Shown piece by piece: positions 8,643-15,999 of a stretch of 49,369 nucleotides of DNA. A model generated the notes under the pieces. It made no database searches. It saw nothing but the letters and a program-made list of their open reading frames with translations, and was not told where the DNA came from. A program made the position numbers and the translations under genes. The number at the start of each line of letters is the position of its first letter. The first letter of the stretch is position 1. Source of the stretch: DASRAP01 sp035277145 (GTDB lineage Bacteria; Gemmatimonadota; Gemmatimonadetes; Gemmatimonadales; Gemmatimonadaceae); NCBI GenBank assembly GCA_035277145.1, contig DATELA010000049.1, positions 1 to 49,369 of the forward strand, in the 5' to 3' direction.

Positions 8643-9835
8643 CAGGTTGTCGGCGGATTGAACGCTGCGTGCTGCTTGTCGATCCAGCTCTGGTGATACG
8701 ACGGATCTTCAAACGCCATCGCATTCGCCGCAACGCGCAGCGGACGGAACGAATCCATCATCACCGCGAGTTCGTTCGTGTACTTCGCGCCGATGGATGC
8801 TTCCGCGCGACCGGGATGCGGACCGTGCGGCAAACCATCCGGATGGTGCGTGATCGAGCCGTACTGAATTCCCTTGCGGCTCATGAATTCGCTCGACGCG
8901 TAGAACAACACTTCGTCCGAGTCGACGTTGCTGTGATTGTACGGCGCAGGCACCGCGTTCTTGTCGAAGTCGTACGGACGCGGGCAGAACGAGCAGATCA
9001 CGAAACCGTCGCCCTGAAACGTCTGGTGCACCGGCGGCGGTTGATGAATGCGCCCAACGATCGGTTCGAAGTCGTGAATGCTGAACGCCCACGGATAGAA
9101 GTATCCGTCCCAGCCGACCACGTCGAGCGGATGGTGATCGAGCACGAGCTCATTGAGCGCATCGTATTGCTTCACGTAAATCGAGAAGTCGCCCATCTCA
9201 TCGTGCGGCTCGGCGGCAACCGGACGACGAATGTCGCGCTCTGAATACGGCGCGCCTTCGAGCAACTGTCCCATATCATTGCGGTAGCGACGCGGCCACC
9301 GCACGTGTCCGCGACTCTCGAACACCAACAACTTCGTCGCGCCCTTCGACGGGTCGAGACGCCAGCGATGCAGAATGTTGCGATGAATGACTACGTAGTG
9401 ACCCGGCTCGTACGGCAATTCACCGAACACTGACTCGAGCACACCGTGACCTTCGGCGACGTACACCACTTCGTCCGCCATCGAGTTGCGGTAGAAGTGC
9501 GTGTCGGTTTTGTCGGGCTCGACGTACAACATGCCGATGTCGTCGTTGAATAAGAGCGGAATGCGATCGAGCGTTGCGCTTCCGCCCTTCGGCGCTTTCG
9601 CGGTGATGAAGTGGCGATGCCGCAGCGACGTGTCGTGGTCCGCGACCCACTTCACGTCGCGCACTTTGCGCGCCGTTTTCACCGTCGTCGGCGGATGAAT
9701 GTGGTACAGCAGTGACGCGGTGCCGATGAATCCTTCGTGCCCCATCAATTCTTCGGCGTACAGGCCGCCGTCGGGGCGACGAAAAACCGTGTGACGCTTG
9801 CGTGGAATGGAGCCGAGTGTGTGGTAGATCGGCAT
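8642..9835 (-). CDS. hmgA: Homogentisate 1,2-dioxygenase
   Basis: Cupin-type non-heme iron dioxygenase opening homogentisate to maleylacetoacetate. The 397-residue protein shows the HGD N-terminal motif YHTLGSIPRKRHTVFR, then HFYRNSMADEVVYVAEGHG in the first cupin, and the C-terminal metal-site region GSITHHPDGLPHGPHPG with several candidate iron ligands. It belongs to the shorter bacterial HGD-like group rather than the about 430-residue classical form. It lies two bases after hppD and one-base-overlaps the flavin-reductase-like gene, so the three are probably one transcript. Confidence 0.93.
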   Translation of the reverse strand: MPIYHTLGSIPRKRHTVFRRPDGGLYAEELMGHEGFIGTASLLYHIHPPTTVKTARKVRDVKWVADHDTSLRHRHFITAKAPKGGSATLDRIPLLFNDDIGMLYVEPDKTDTHFYRNSMADEVVYVAEGHGVLESVFGELPYEPGHYVVIHRNILHRWRLDPSKGATKLLVFESRGHVRWPRRYRNDMGQLLEGAPYSERDIRRPVAAEPHDEMGDFSIYVKQYDALNELVLDHHPLDVVGWDGYFYPWAFSIHDFEPIVGRIHQPPPVHQTFQGDGFVICSFCPRPYDFDKNAVPAPYNHSNVDSDEVLFYASSEFMSRKGIQYGSITHHPDGLPHGPHPGRAEASIGAKYTNELAVMMDSFRPLRVAANAMAFEDPSYHQSWIDKQHAAFNPPTT

Positions 9836-9837
9836 GA

Positions 9838-10959
9838 CTAGAGATTGCCTCGCAGTGCTTGCTCGCGCTCGATGGCTTCGAAGAGTGCTTTGAAATTGCC
9901 TTTGCCGAATCCCTGCGCGCCTTTTCGCTGAATGATTTCGTAGAACAGCGTCGGGCGATCCTGCACGGGCTTGGTGAAGATCTGCAGCAAGTATCCTTCG
10001 TCGTCGCGATCGACGAGAATGCCGAGTTGTTCGAGCACGTCGAGCGGCTCATCGATCTTGCCGATGCGCTTGGAGAGATCGCTGTAGTACGACGTCGGCG
10101 TATGCAGGAAGTCGACGCCGCGCGAACGCATCGTGGAAACGGTTTTGATGATGTCGTCGGTCGCGCACGCAATGTGTTGTACGCCGGGCCCGCGGTAAAA
10201 CTCGAGGTATTCGTCGATCTGCGATTTCTTTTTGCCAGACGCGGGCTCGTTGATCGGGAACTTGATTCGGCCCGTTCCGTTCGACATCACCTTCGACATG
10301 AGCGACGAGTATTCCGTCGAAATGTCTTTGTCGTCGAACGTGAGGAGGTTGAAGAAGCCGAGCACGCGTTCGTAGAAGCCGACCCACTCGTTCATTTTGC
10401 CGAGCTCGACGTTGCCGACGCAGTGGTCGACGTACTTGAGTCCGATCGGCGTGCCCTGGAATGACGGCGTGACGGGCGCGTAGCCCGGCATGAACAAGCC
10501 TTTGTACTGTTTGCGTTCGACGATGGAGTGAATCGTGTCGCCGTAGGTTGCAATACCGGCCATGACGATCGTGCCGTTGTCGTCGCGCAATTCGGTTGGT
10601 TCTTGCACAGACTTTGCGCCGCGCTCGACGGCCGTGGCCCATGCAGTGCGCGCGTCGTCAACCCAGAACGCGAGGTCGCGCACGCCGTCGCCGTGTTTGT
10701 TGACGTGCGCAGAGATGGGACCGTCGGGACCGAGCGATGACGTGAGCACAACGCGAATCGCGTTTTGCTGCAGCAGATAACTCACGCGATCGCGCACGCC
10801 GGTCTCCGGTCCCCGGTACCCGACGAGTTGAAAGCCGAAGGCGGAGCGATAAAAAATGCTCGCCTGTCGCGCATTGCCGACCCAGAACTCGATGTAGTCG
10901 GTTCCGTTGATCGGGAAAGCATCCTTGTGTACTGCGGCTTTAAGCGCGGAAGAAGTCAT
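9838..10959 (-). CDS. hppD: 4-hydroxyphenylpyruvate dioxygenase
   Basis: Converts 4-hydroxyphenylpyruvate to homogentisate with Fe(II) and O2. Two glyoxalase-like halves are visible. The C-terminal half carries the iron ligands in VDHCVGN, GVQHIACATDDI and the Glu of LFYEIIQRKGAQGFGKGNFKALFEAIE, a highly conserved HPPD ending. The ATG at 10959 is preceded by GGAG with six bases spacing; an in-frame TTG four codons upstream is less likely. An imperfect inverted repeat separates it from phhA. Confidence 0.96.
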   Translation of the reverse strand: MTSSALKAAVHKDAFPINGTDYIEFWVGNARQASIFYRSAFGFQLVGYRGPETGVRDRVSYLLQQNAIRVVLTSSLGPDGPISAHVNKHGDGVRDLAFWVDDARTAWATAVERGAKSVQEPTELRDDNGTIVMAGIATYGDTIHSIVERKQYKGLFMPGYAPVTPSFQGTPIGLKYVDHCVGNVELGKMNEWVGFYERVLGFFNLLTFDDKDISTEYSSLMSKVMSNGTGRIKFPINEPASGKKKSQIDEYLEFYRGPGVQHIACATDDIIKTVSTMRSRGVDFLHTPTSYYSDLSKRIGKIDEPLDVLEQLGILVDRDDEGYLLQIFTKPVQDRPTLFYEIIQRKGAQGFGKGNFKALFEAIEREQALRGNL

Positions 10960-10983
10960 GGCGTACTCCAAGATTTACCGCAA

Positions 10984-11035
10984 GGAGCGAGAATCGAAAT
11001 GTGAGGAACACATCCTCATACTCGCTCCTCGCTCC
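10984..11035. repeat. Imperfect inverted repeat between hppD and phhA
   Basis: Arms at 10984-11007 and 11013-11035 share GGAGCGAG and GAGGA blocks in opposite orientation with a short joint. The right arm carries GGAGCGAG/GAGCGAG duplicated in tandem. It overlaps the last codons and stop (11016-11018) of phhA, so the terminal ARSEERV residues of PhhA derive from the repeat. On the mRNA it would form a hairpin between phhA and hppD, possibly affecting processing or decay (inference). Confidence 0.65.
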
Positions 11036-11957
11036 TCGCCGTTCCGGCATCCAGAAAGGACCGAAGGTCCGTTTCACTAACGTCAGGCTCTCCCATCGCA
11101 ACGCTATCAAGTTTTCCGTCTTTCATCCACTGCTCGAGCGTATCGACGAGGCCCAGCAAGTGATGGAACGAGTCGACGACGAACAGAATCGGCTGAAAGT
11201 GATCGATCTCGAAATACTGATTGATCACCCACTCGAGTTGCATCGGGAAGCGTTGCACGAGCGGTGAATCGATGGCGTGCGCGATTTCACCGTACGAACT
11301 CAGGAGTCCGCTGCCGCAGACTTTGATTTCGCCGGGTTTGCTGCCGCGCATCAGGCCGAACTCGATCGTGAACCAGAAGAAGCGCGTGAGCGCTTTCTGA
11401 ATGCTGGTCAGGCGGCGAACGCGTTCGGCTTCGTCACGAATACCCGCAACCAACTCGGCGCCGGCGCGCGCGCATTCGCCGAATCGCACGAGCGCGTCCG
11501 CGAACGACGGGTCCGTGTGCATTGGCACATGGCCCGCGATGTCGTGGAAGATGTCGGGCTCAGGCAGATAGTCGAGCGAATTGCCGTCGCGAATAGTGAT
11601 CGTCGTCGGAAACTCTCGTCGCCCTAAGCAATCGAAGAAATGCAGCGCGGGGATGTACCCGCTGACCGCTTTTGCTTTGAAGCCCGTGAGCGGCGCAAGA
11701 AACTGATTGACGTCGTCGAGGCGCGGCACGCGCTGATGATCCAGTGCGAGGTTCTGGACGCCGTCGAGAAAACGCTGCGTCGCGTAACGCTCCCATCGTT
11801 CGCGCATGCGCGAAAACAACCGGCGCCACGTTTCGTGATTCGCTTCGGAGTAGAGCTCGTACGGCTGCTCGATGAACATCCGCCCGTCGTTGCGCGCCTG
11901 TTCAATGAAGGGGGCCTTGGTGGTGGTCAGGCCTGGTGCGGAAGTCGCCGATGGCAT
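11016..11957 (-). CDS. phhA: Phenylalanine 4-monooxygenase (aromatic amino acid hydroxylase)
   Basis: Pterin-dependent iron enzyme hydroxylating phenylalanine to tyrosine. Iron-site motifs are PDIFHDIAGHVPMHTDPSFA (two His) and FFWFTIEFGL (the Glu). GSGLLSSYGEIAHAI and the C-terminal HFQPILFVVDSFHHLL are typical of bacterial PhhA. At about 313 residues the catalytic domain is complete and there is no ACT regulatory domain. The ATG at 11957 is chosen over a TTG three codons upstream. The C-terminal ARSEERV comes from a short inverted repeat that covers the stop codon. Upstream lies acetoacetyl-CoA synthetase, downstream hppD. Confidence 0.94.
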   Translation of the reverse strand: MPSATSAPGLTTTKAPFIEQARNDGRMFIEQPYELYSEANHETWRRLFSRMRERWERYATQRFLDGVQNLALDHQRVPRLDDVNQFLAPLTGFKAKAVSGYIPALHFFDCLGRREFPTTITIRDGNSLDYLPEPDIFHDIAGHVPMHTDPSFADALVRFGECARAGAELVAGIRDEAERVRRLTSIQKALTRFFWFTIEFGLMRGSKPGEIKVCGSGLLSSYGEIAHAIDSPLVQRFPMQLEWVINQYFEIDHFQPILFVVDSFHHLLGLVDTLEQWMKDGKLDSVAMGEPDVSETDLRSFLDAGTARSEERV

Positions 11958-12017
11958 CGCGTGCAAGATACAAGCCCGCTGCGGCTTCGGCCCGATCGGC
12001 GCCGGCTTTTTTTGCGG

Positions 12018-14018
12018 TCAATCGCGGTGGAGTGCACCCAGCTGACGGTACTCGTCGAGCGCCGCCGGATTCGCCATCGCCGCCGTGTTCTTCACTTCCC
12101 TGCCCTCGAACGCTTCGCGAACAGCGAGCTCGGCAATCTTTCCGCTCACTGTGCGCGGAATGTCGCGCACCTGAAGCACGAGTTTCGGTACGTGGTGCGG
12201 ACTCGTGCCATCGCGAACGCGCTTCTTGATTGACGCGACGAGTTCATCGTTCAGCACACTGCCGTCGCGCAGGCGCACGAACAACACGACGCGCACATCA
12301 TCGCGTGCATTCCCAATTGCCTGGCCGATCACAACGCACTCGACGACCTCGTCGAATTGTTCGACCTGCCGATAAATCTCCGCCGTGCCAATGCGCACCC
12401 CGCCCGGATTGAGCGTCGCGTCAGACCGGCCGTGAATGATCAATCCACCGTGCTCGGTGATCTCCGCCCAATCGCCGTGACGCCACACACCCGGAAAGAA
12501 ATCGAAGTACGCCGCGCGATACTTCGCGCCGTCGCGATCATCCCAGAACGCGACCGGCATGCAGGGAAACGGTTTCGTGCAGACCAGTTCGCCCGGACTA
12601 CCACGCAGCGACGCGCCGTTTCCATCGAACACATCGACGGCCATGCCGAGCCCAGGCGCTTGGAGCTCGCCGCGATGCACAGGTAAAAGTGGATTGCCGA
12701 GTGCAAAGCAAGAAACGATATCGGTGCCGCCGGAAATACTGCCGACGTGTACACCGGGCTTCACATCGCGCGCGAGATAGTCGAAGGACGCCGGCGCGAG
12801 CGGACTTCCCGTCGACAACAGCGATCGCAACGCGCCGAGATCGTGCGTCGTGCGCGGCGTGAGTCCGCTCTTTTCACACAGTGCGACGTACTTCGCACTC
12901 GTGCCGAACACGTTGACGCGTTCTTGCGACGCGAGATCCCACAACACGTTCGGATTGTGTGCAGGCATCGGCGCGCCATCGTACAACACAACGGTTGCAC
13001 CAACCGCGAGCGCACTCACGACCCAATTCCACATCATCCAGCCGCACGTCGTGAAGTAGAAGATGCGCTCATCGCGACGGAGATCGACGTGCAGCAAGTG
13101 TTCTTTGAGATGTTGCAACAGCGTCCCGCCTGCGCCGTGCACGATGCACTTGGGGAGGCCCGTAGTTCCGCTCGAGTAGAGGATGTAGAGCGGGTGAGAA
13201 AACGGGTATCGGGTACCGGGTACCGGGACCCGATCCCGGATCCACTCTCCCCACGCCGTCGCACGTTGACCCACAACGCTTTTACAACGGCTCACAACCC
13301 ACTGCTCATTGCGCAGTTGCGGCACAACGACAACCTGCCGCACAGTCGGTAACTGGTCAGCAATCTCAGCAACACGCGGAAGCAAATCGATTTCTTTCCC
13401 TGCGTACCTGTATCCATCCGCCACGATCAACACTTTCGGTTCGATCTGCCCGAATCGATCGAGCACGCCTTGCACGCCGAAATCCGGCGAACACGATGAC
13501 CACGTTGCGCCGATCCACGCGACGCCGAGCATCGCGATGACGGTTTCTGGAACGTTGGGCATGTACGCGGCAACGCGGTCGCCGGCGTTCACGCCCGATT
13601 GCTGAAGCGCTGCAGCGACGCGCATCGCGCCATCGAACAATTCCGCGAACGACACTTCGCGACGCGCGCCGTCTTCCCCGCGCCAAATCAGCGCAGGCGC
13701 ATCGTCGCGACGGCGCAAGAGGTTTTCGGCAAAGTTGAGTCGCGCTCCCTCGAACCATCGCGGACCATCGTGCGAATCCCACGGATCCATCGGTTTCTTC
13801 GCGCGCAACACGCTTTCAACGCGCCCCTCGCCGATCACGCCACCGAATTCCCACAGCGCACTCCAGAACAACTCCGGCTCGCGCACGGACCACGAATGCC
13901 AATCAGCATATGGCGCATCGATCACCGGTGCGGACGGATGCACCGCGCGAACGCGCGCGAAAAACGCACGCATCTGCGACGCTGCAACCGATTCCGGCGA
14001 CGGCGACCAAAACGGCAT
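12018..14018 (-). CDS. Acetoacetyl-CoA synthetase
   Basis: ANL-superfamily ligase activating acetoacetate, the ketone end product of tyrosine breakdown, to acetoacetyl-CoA. The 666-residue protein has the AACS-type start (W.PSPE..A.S.M..F), WFEGARLNFAENLL, GATWSSCSPDFGVQGVLDRFGQIEPKVLI, the P-loop-like ILYSSGTTGLPKCIVHG, TTCGWMMWNW and the C-terminal GRSDATLNPGGVRIGTAEIYRQVE. Its position ahead of phhA-hppD-hmgA fits use of acetoacetate from the same pathway. Just before the P-loop a VPVPGTRYP stretch is encoded by GGGTACC-type tandem DNA (13204-13242), probably a repeat tolerated in a loop. A 16-bp array sits 11 bases upstream of the ATG. Confidence 0.93.
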   Translation of the reverse strand: MPFWSPSPESVAASQMRAFFARVRAVHPSAPVIDAPYADWHSWSVREPELFWSALWEFGGVIGEGRVESVLRAKKPMDPWDSHDGPRWFEGARLNFAENLLRRRDDAPALIWRGEDGARREVSFAELFDGAMRVAAALQQSGVNAGDRVAAYMPNVPETVIAMLGVAWIGATWSSCSPDFGVQGVLDRFGQIEPKVLIVADGYRYAGKEIDLLPRVAEIADQLPTVRQVVVVPQLRNEQWVVSRCKSVVGQRATAWGEWIRDRVPVPGTRYPFSHPLYILYSSGTTGLPKCIVHGAGGTLLQHLKEHLLHVDLRRDERIFYFTTCGWMMWNWVVSALAVGATVVLYDGAPMPAHNPNVLWDLASQERVNVFGTSAKYVALCEKSGLTPRTTHDLGALRSLLSTGSPLAPASFDYLARDVKPGVHVGSISGGTDIVSCFALGNPLLPVHRGELQAPGLGMAVDVFDGNGASLRGSPGELVCTKPFPCMPVAFWDDRDGAKYRAAYFDFFPGVWRHGDWAEITEHGGLIIHGRSDATLNPGGVRIGTAEIYRQVEQFDEVVECVVIGQAIGNARDDVRVVLFVRLRDGSVLNDELVASIKKRVRDGTSPHHVPKLVLQVRDIPRTVSGKIAELAVREAFEGREVKNTAAMANPAALDEYRQLGALHRD
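13204..13242. repeat. GGGTACC-type tandem repeat inside the acetoacetyl-CoA synthetase gene
   Basis: Seven-base units GGGTATC, GGGTACC, GGGTACC and GGGACCC run head to tail and are followed by GATCCCGGATCC. The tract stays in frame and encodes a Val/Pro/Gly/Arg/Tyr loop just before the nucleotide-binding motif. It looks like an expansion of short palindromic DNA that coding selection has tolerated. Confidence 0.6.
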
Positions 14019-14028
14019 AGGCGATAAC

Positions 14029-14124
14029 GACGAAAAACGAGAACGACGAAGCACGATAACGACTGAGTACGATTACGACTGAGTACGATTACGACTAACT
14101 ACGATCACGACGAACGACGAACAG
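14029..14124 (+). repeat. 16-bp tandem repeat array, single orientation (site C)
   Basis: Six contiguous 16-bp units from 14029: two decayed ones, two identical copies of GACTGAGTACGATTAC (14061-14092), GACTAACTACGATCAC (14093-14108), and one decayed unit. The array begins 11 bases upstream of the acetoacetyl-CoA synthetase ATG at 14018, so it must lie in that gene's leader or promoter. It is followed 37 bp later by an array of the 14-bp family. Confidence 0.9.
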
Positions 14125-14160
14125 GAATCAATGACGCGTCAACGAGATGCGCACCTGCCG

Positions 14161-14225
14161 TCGCGCCGTTCGTCTGACGCCGTTCGTCTGACGCCGTTCG
14201 CCTGACGCCGTCCGTCTGACGCCCT
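14161..14225 (+). repeat. 14-bp tandem repeat array, single orientation (site D)
   Basis: Units 14161-14174, 14175-14188 (TGACGCCGTTCGTC), 14189-14202 and 14203-14216, plus a partial unit to 14225. Orientation matches the right-hand arms at sites A and E. The array ends 15 bp before the GTG start of dinB and therefore occupies its promoter or leader region. Confidence 0.88.
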
Positions 14226-14240
14226 TGTAGTTTCCAAACT

Positions 14241-15464
14241 GTGGAATCACGTCGCATTCTCCACATCGATGCCGACGCCTTTTTCGTCGCTGTCGCCCGA
14301 TTGGTCGACCCCGACGGCGCCGGCAAAGCGCCTCTGCTCATCGTCGGTGGGCGACCCGGCGGACGCGGTGTTGTATGTTCGGCATCCTATGAAACGCGCG
14401 CATTCGGTGTTCGCTCTGCCATGCCGATCAGCCGCGCGCTGCGGCTGTGCCCCGACGCCATGTGCGTCCCCGTTCCGCGCGAATGCGGTGCGAAGAGCAA
14501 AGAGATTCGCCGCGCGCTGGAGCAATGGACGCCCGCGGTCGAAGGCGCGAGCGTCGACGAGTGGTATCTCGACATGACCGGTACCGAGCGCCTCTACGGA
14601 AACGAACCACTCGAGACCACTGCGCATCGCATTCGCGACTCTGTCTACTTCGCGACGCAGATGCGTGTCTCGATTGGCGGCGGCCCATCGAAATACATCG
14701 CAAAGCTCGCCGCCGAGCGTGCAAAGCCGCGCAAGGATCGTCCCGGCGCAAATGGTGTGCGCATCGTTCCCGACGACGGTGTCGCGGCATTCTTGCACGA
14801 TCTTCCGCTCGCGGACATTCCCGGCGTTGGACCGAAGGCACAGGCGCATCTCGCGCAATTCGGACTCGTCAAAATCTCCGACGTGCTTCCACAAGATCGC
14901 GCGTGGCTCAAGAAACAATTCGGTGAACACGGTGGCGACTGGTTGTACGCGCGCGTGCGCGGCATCGACGATCGCGACGTACGCGTGCGCGACTTGCGCA
15001 AACAACTGAGCCACGAGCGCACCTTTTCCACCGACATCGCAGACGATCGCGCACTCGGCCGCCGTCTCGATGGTGTCGCGCGTCTCGCAGCGGGCGACCT
15101 TCGCAAAGAAGGACTGCGCGCAAAGACAATCACGGTCAAATTGCGCGACGCCGATTTCAAGACACGCTCCGCAGTGCGCACGCTTCCCGTTGCGGTGGAA
15201 TCCGATCGCGTAATCGTCGACGTTGCGCGCGAATTGCTCGCGAAACTGCGCGCCGCGCGTCGCAGGCCCGCGCGCCTTGTCGGCGTTGCACTCGGCGGAC
15301 TCGGTCCATCGAAAGACGACGAAATGCAGCTGCAACTCTTCGAGCCCGACGACGACAAAGTCGTGCGTGAAACCGAAAAGGACCGCAAGCTTTCGCGCGC
15401 CGTGGATTCGGTGCGCAAGAAGTTCGGGGACGAGGCGATACACGTCGGCGGTAATTCCCCGTAG
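14241..15464 (+). CDS. dinB: DNA polymerase IV (Y-family translesion polymerase)
   Basis: 407 residues. The N terminus ILHIDADAFFVAVARL holds the first catalytic Asp, VVCSASYETRAFGVRSAMP is the fingers motif, and SVDEWYLDMTG holds the second acidic pair; the usual DinB motif is S-I/V-D-E-A/V-Y-L-D, so the Trp is unusual. SIGGGPSKYIAKLAAERAKP and the helix-hairpin-helix LADIPGVGPKAQAHLAQFGL follow, then a little-finger domain. LQLQLFE near the C terminus resembles a beta-clamp binding motif. The start is GTG 14241 with no clear ribosome site; the upstream DNA is a repeat array. The stop lies two bases before the DUF192 gene. Confidence 0.93.
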   Translation: MESRRILHIDADAFFVAVARLVDPDGAGKAPLLIVGGRPGGRGVVCSASYETRAFGVRSAMPISRALRLCPDAMCVPVPRECGAKSKEIRRALEQWTPAVEGASVDEWYLDMTGTERLYGNEPLETTAHRIRDSVYFATQMRVSIGGGPSKYIAKLAAERAKPRKDRPGANGVRIVPDDGVAAFLHDLPLADIPGVGPKAQAHLAQFGLVKISDVLPQDRAWLKKQFGEHGGDWLYARVRGIDDRDVRVRDLRKQLSHERTFSTDIADDRALGRRLDGVARLAAGDLRKEGLRAKTITVKLRDADFKTRSAVRTLPVAVESDRVIVDVARELLAKLRAARRRPARLVGVALGGLGPSKDDEMQLQLFEPDDDKVVRETEKDRKLSRAVDSVRKKFGDEAIHVGGNSP

Positions 15465-15466
15465 AA

Positions 15467-15973
15467 TTGGGCGTGCAACAAAGCCGGCTTTCCACGCGCG
15501 TTATCGCGATCGCGCTCGTACTGACTGCGTTCGGCTCCTGCGCAGCCGCCGAGTTACTCACGACCCCTGCCTGCCCGCCGAGCACCCAGCTCCCCAAGGG
15601 CACGGTGGTCTGCTTTGGCGCCATCGGACTCCACGCCGAACTCGCGACCACGTTCGCCGAGCGCCAGCAGGGGCTCATGAACCGCCCGGCGCTGCCCGAT
15701 ACCGCGGGGATGCTGTTCGTATTCGCCATCAACCAGGAGCTCAGCTTCTGGATGGTGAATACCCCCAGTCCGCTCTCCATCGCCTTCCTCGATTCGACCA
15801 AAACCATCATCAACATCGAGGACATGGAGCCCAACACGTCCGACGGCCATCGTTCCAACGGGCTCGCGCGTTATGCCTTGGAGGTGCGCCGTGGATGGTT
15901 TGCCGACCGTGGCATTCGCCCGGGCTCGAAGGCAACATTTACGCTTCCTCCAGGGCTCCCGATCGATCCCTGA
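15467..15973 (+). CDS. DUF192 family exported protein
   Basis: 168 residues. A signal peptide (RVIAIALVLTAFGSCAAAE) precedes the DUF192 core: GLHAELATTFAERQQGLMNRPALPDTAGMLFVF, FWMVNTPSPLSIAFLDSTKTIINIEDMEPNT, and a C-terminal ALEVRRGWFADRGIRPGSKATF. The family is a small beta fold of unknown function, usually periplasmic or extracellular. Start is TTG 15467 or GTG 15473; the gene follows dinB by two bases and precedes the metalloprotease by 26. A Cys in the signal region (SC-AAA) might be a lipoprotein site, but the lipobox is poor. Confidence 0.88.
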   Translation: MGVQQSRLSTRVIAIALVLTAFGSCAAAELLTTPACPPSTQLPKGTVVCFGAIGLHAELATTFAERQQGLMNRPALPDTAGMLFVFAINQELSFWMVNTPSPLSIAFLDSTKTIINIEDMEPNTSDGHRSNGLARYALEVRRGWFADRGIRPGSKATFTLPPGLPIDP

Positions 15974-15999
15974 TCCCACCCACCCCGAGTAGTGCACAC

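Noticed and set aside
15223..15999. Upstream extension of the metalloprotease frame to 1164 codons
   Set aside because: The frame stays open across dinB and the DUF192 gene in another phase; the signal peptide starts at 16000, and the added part has no export signal or family match.
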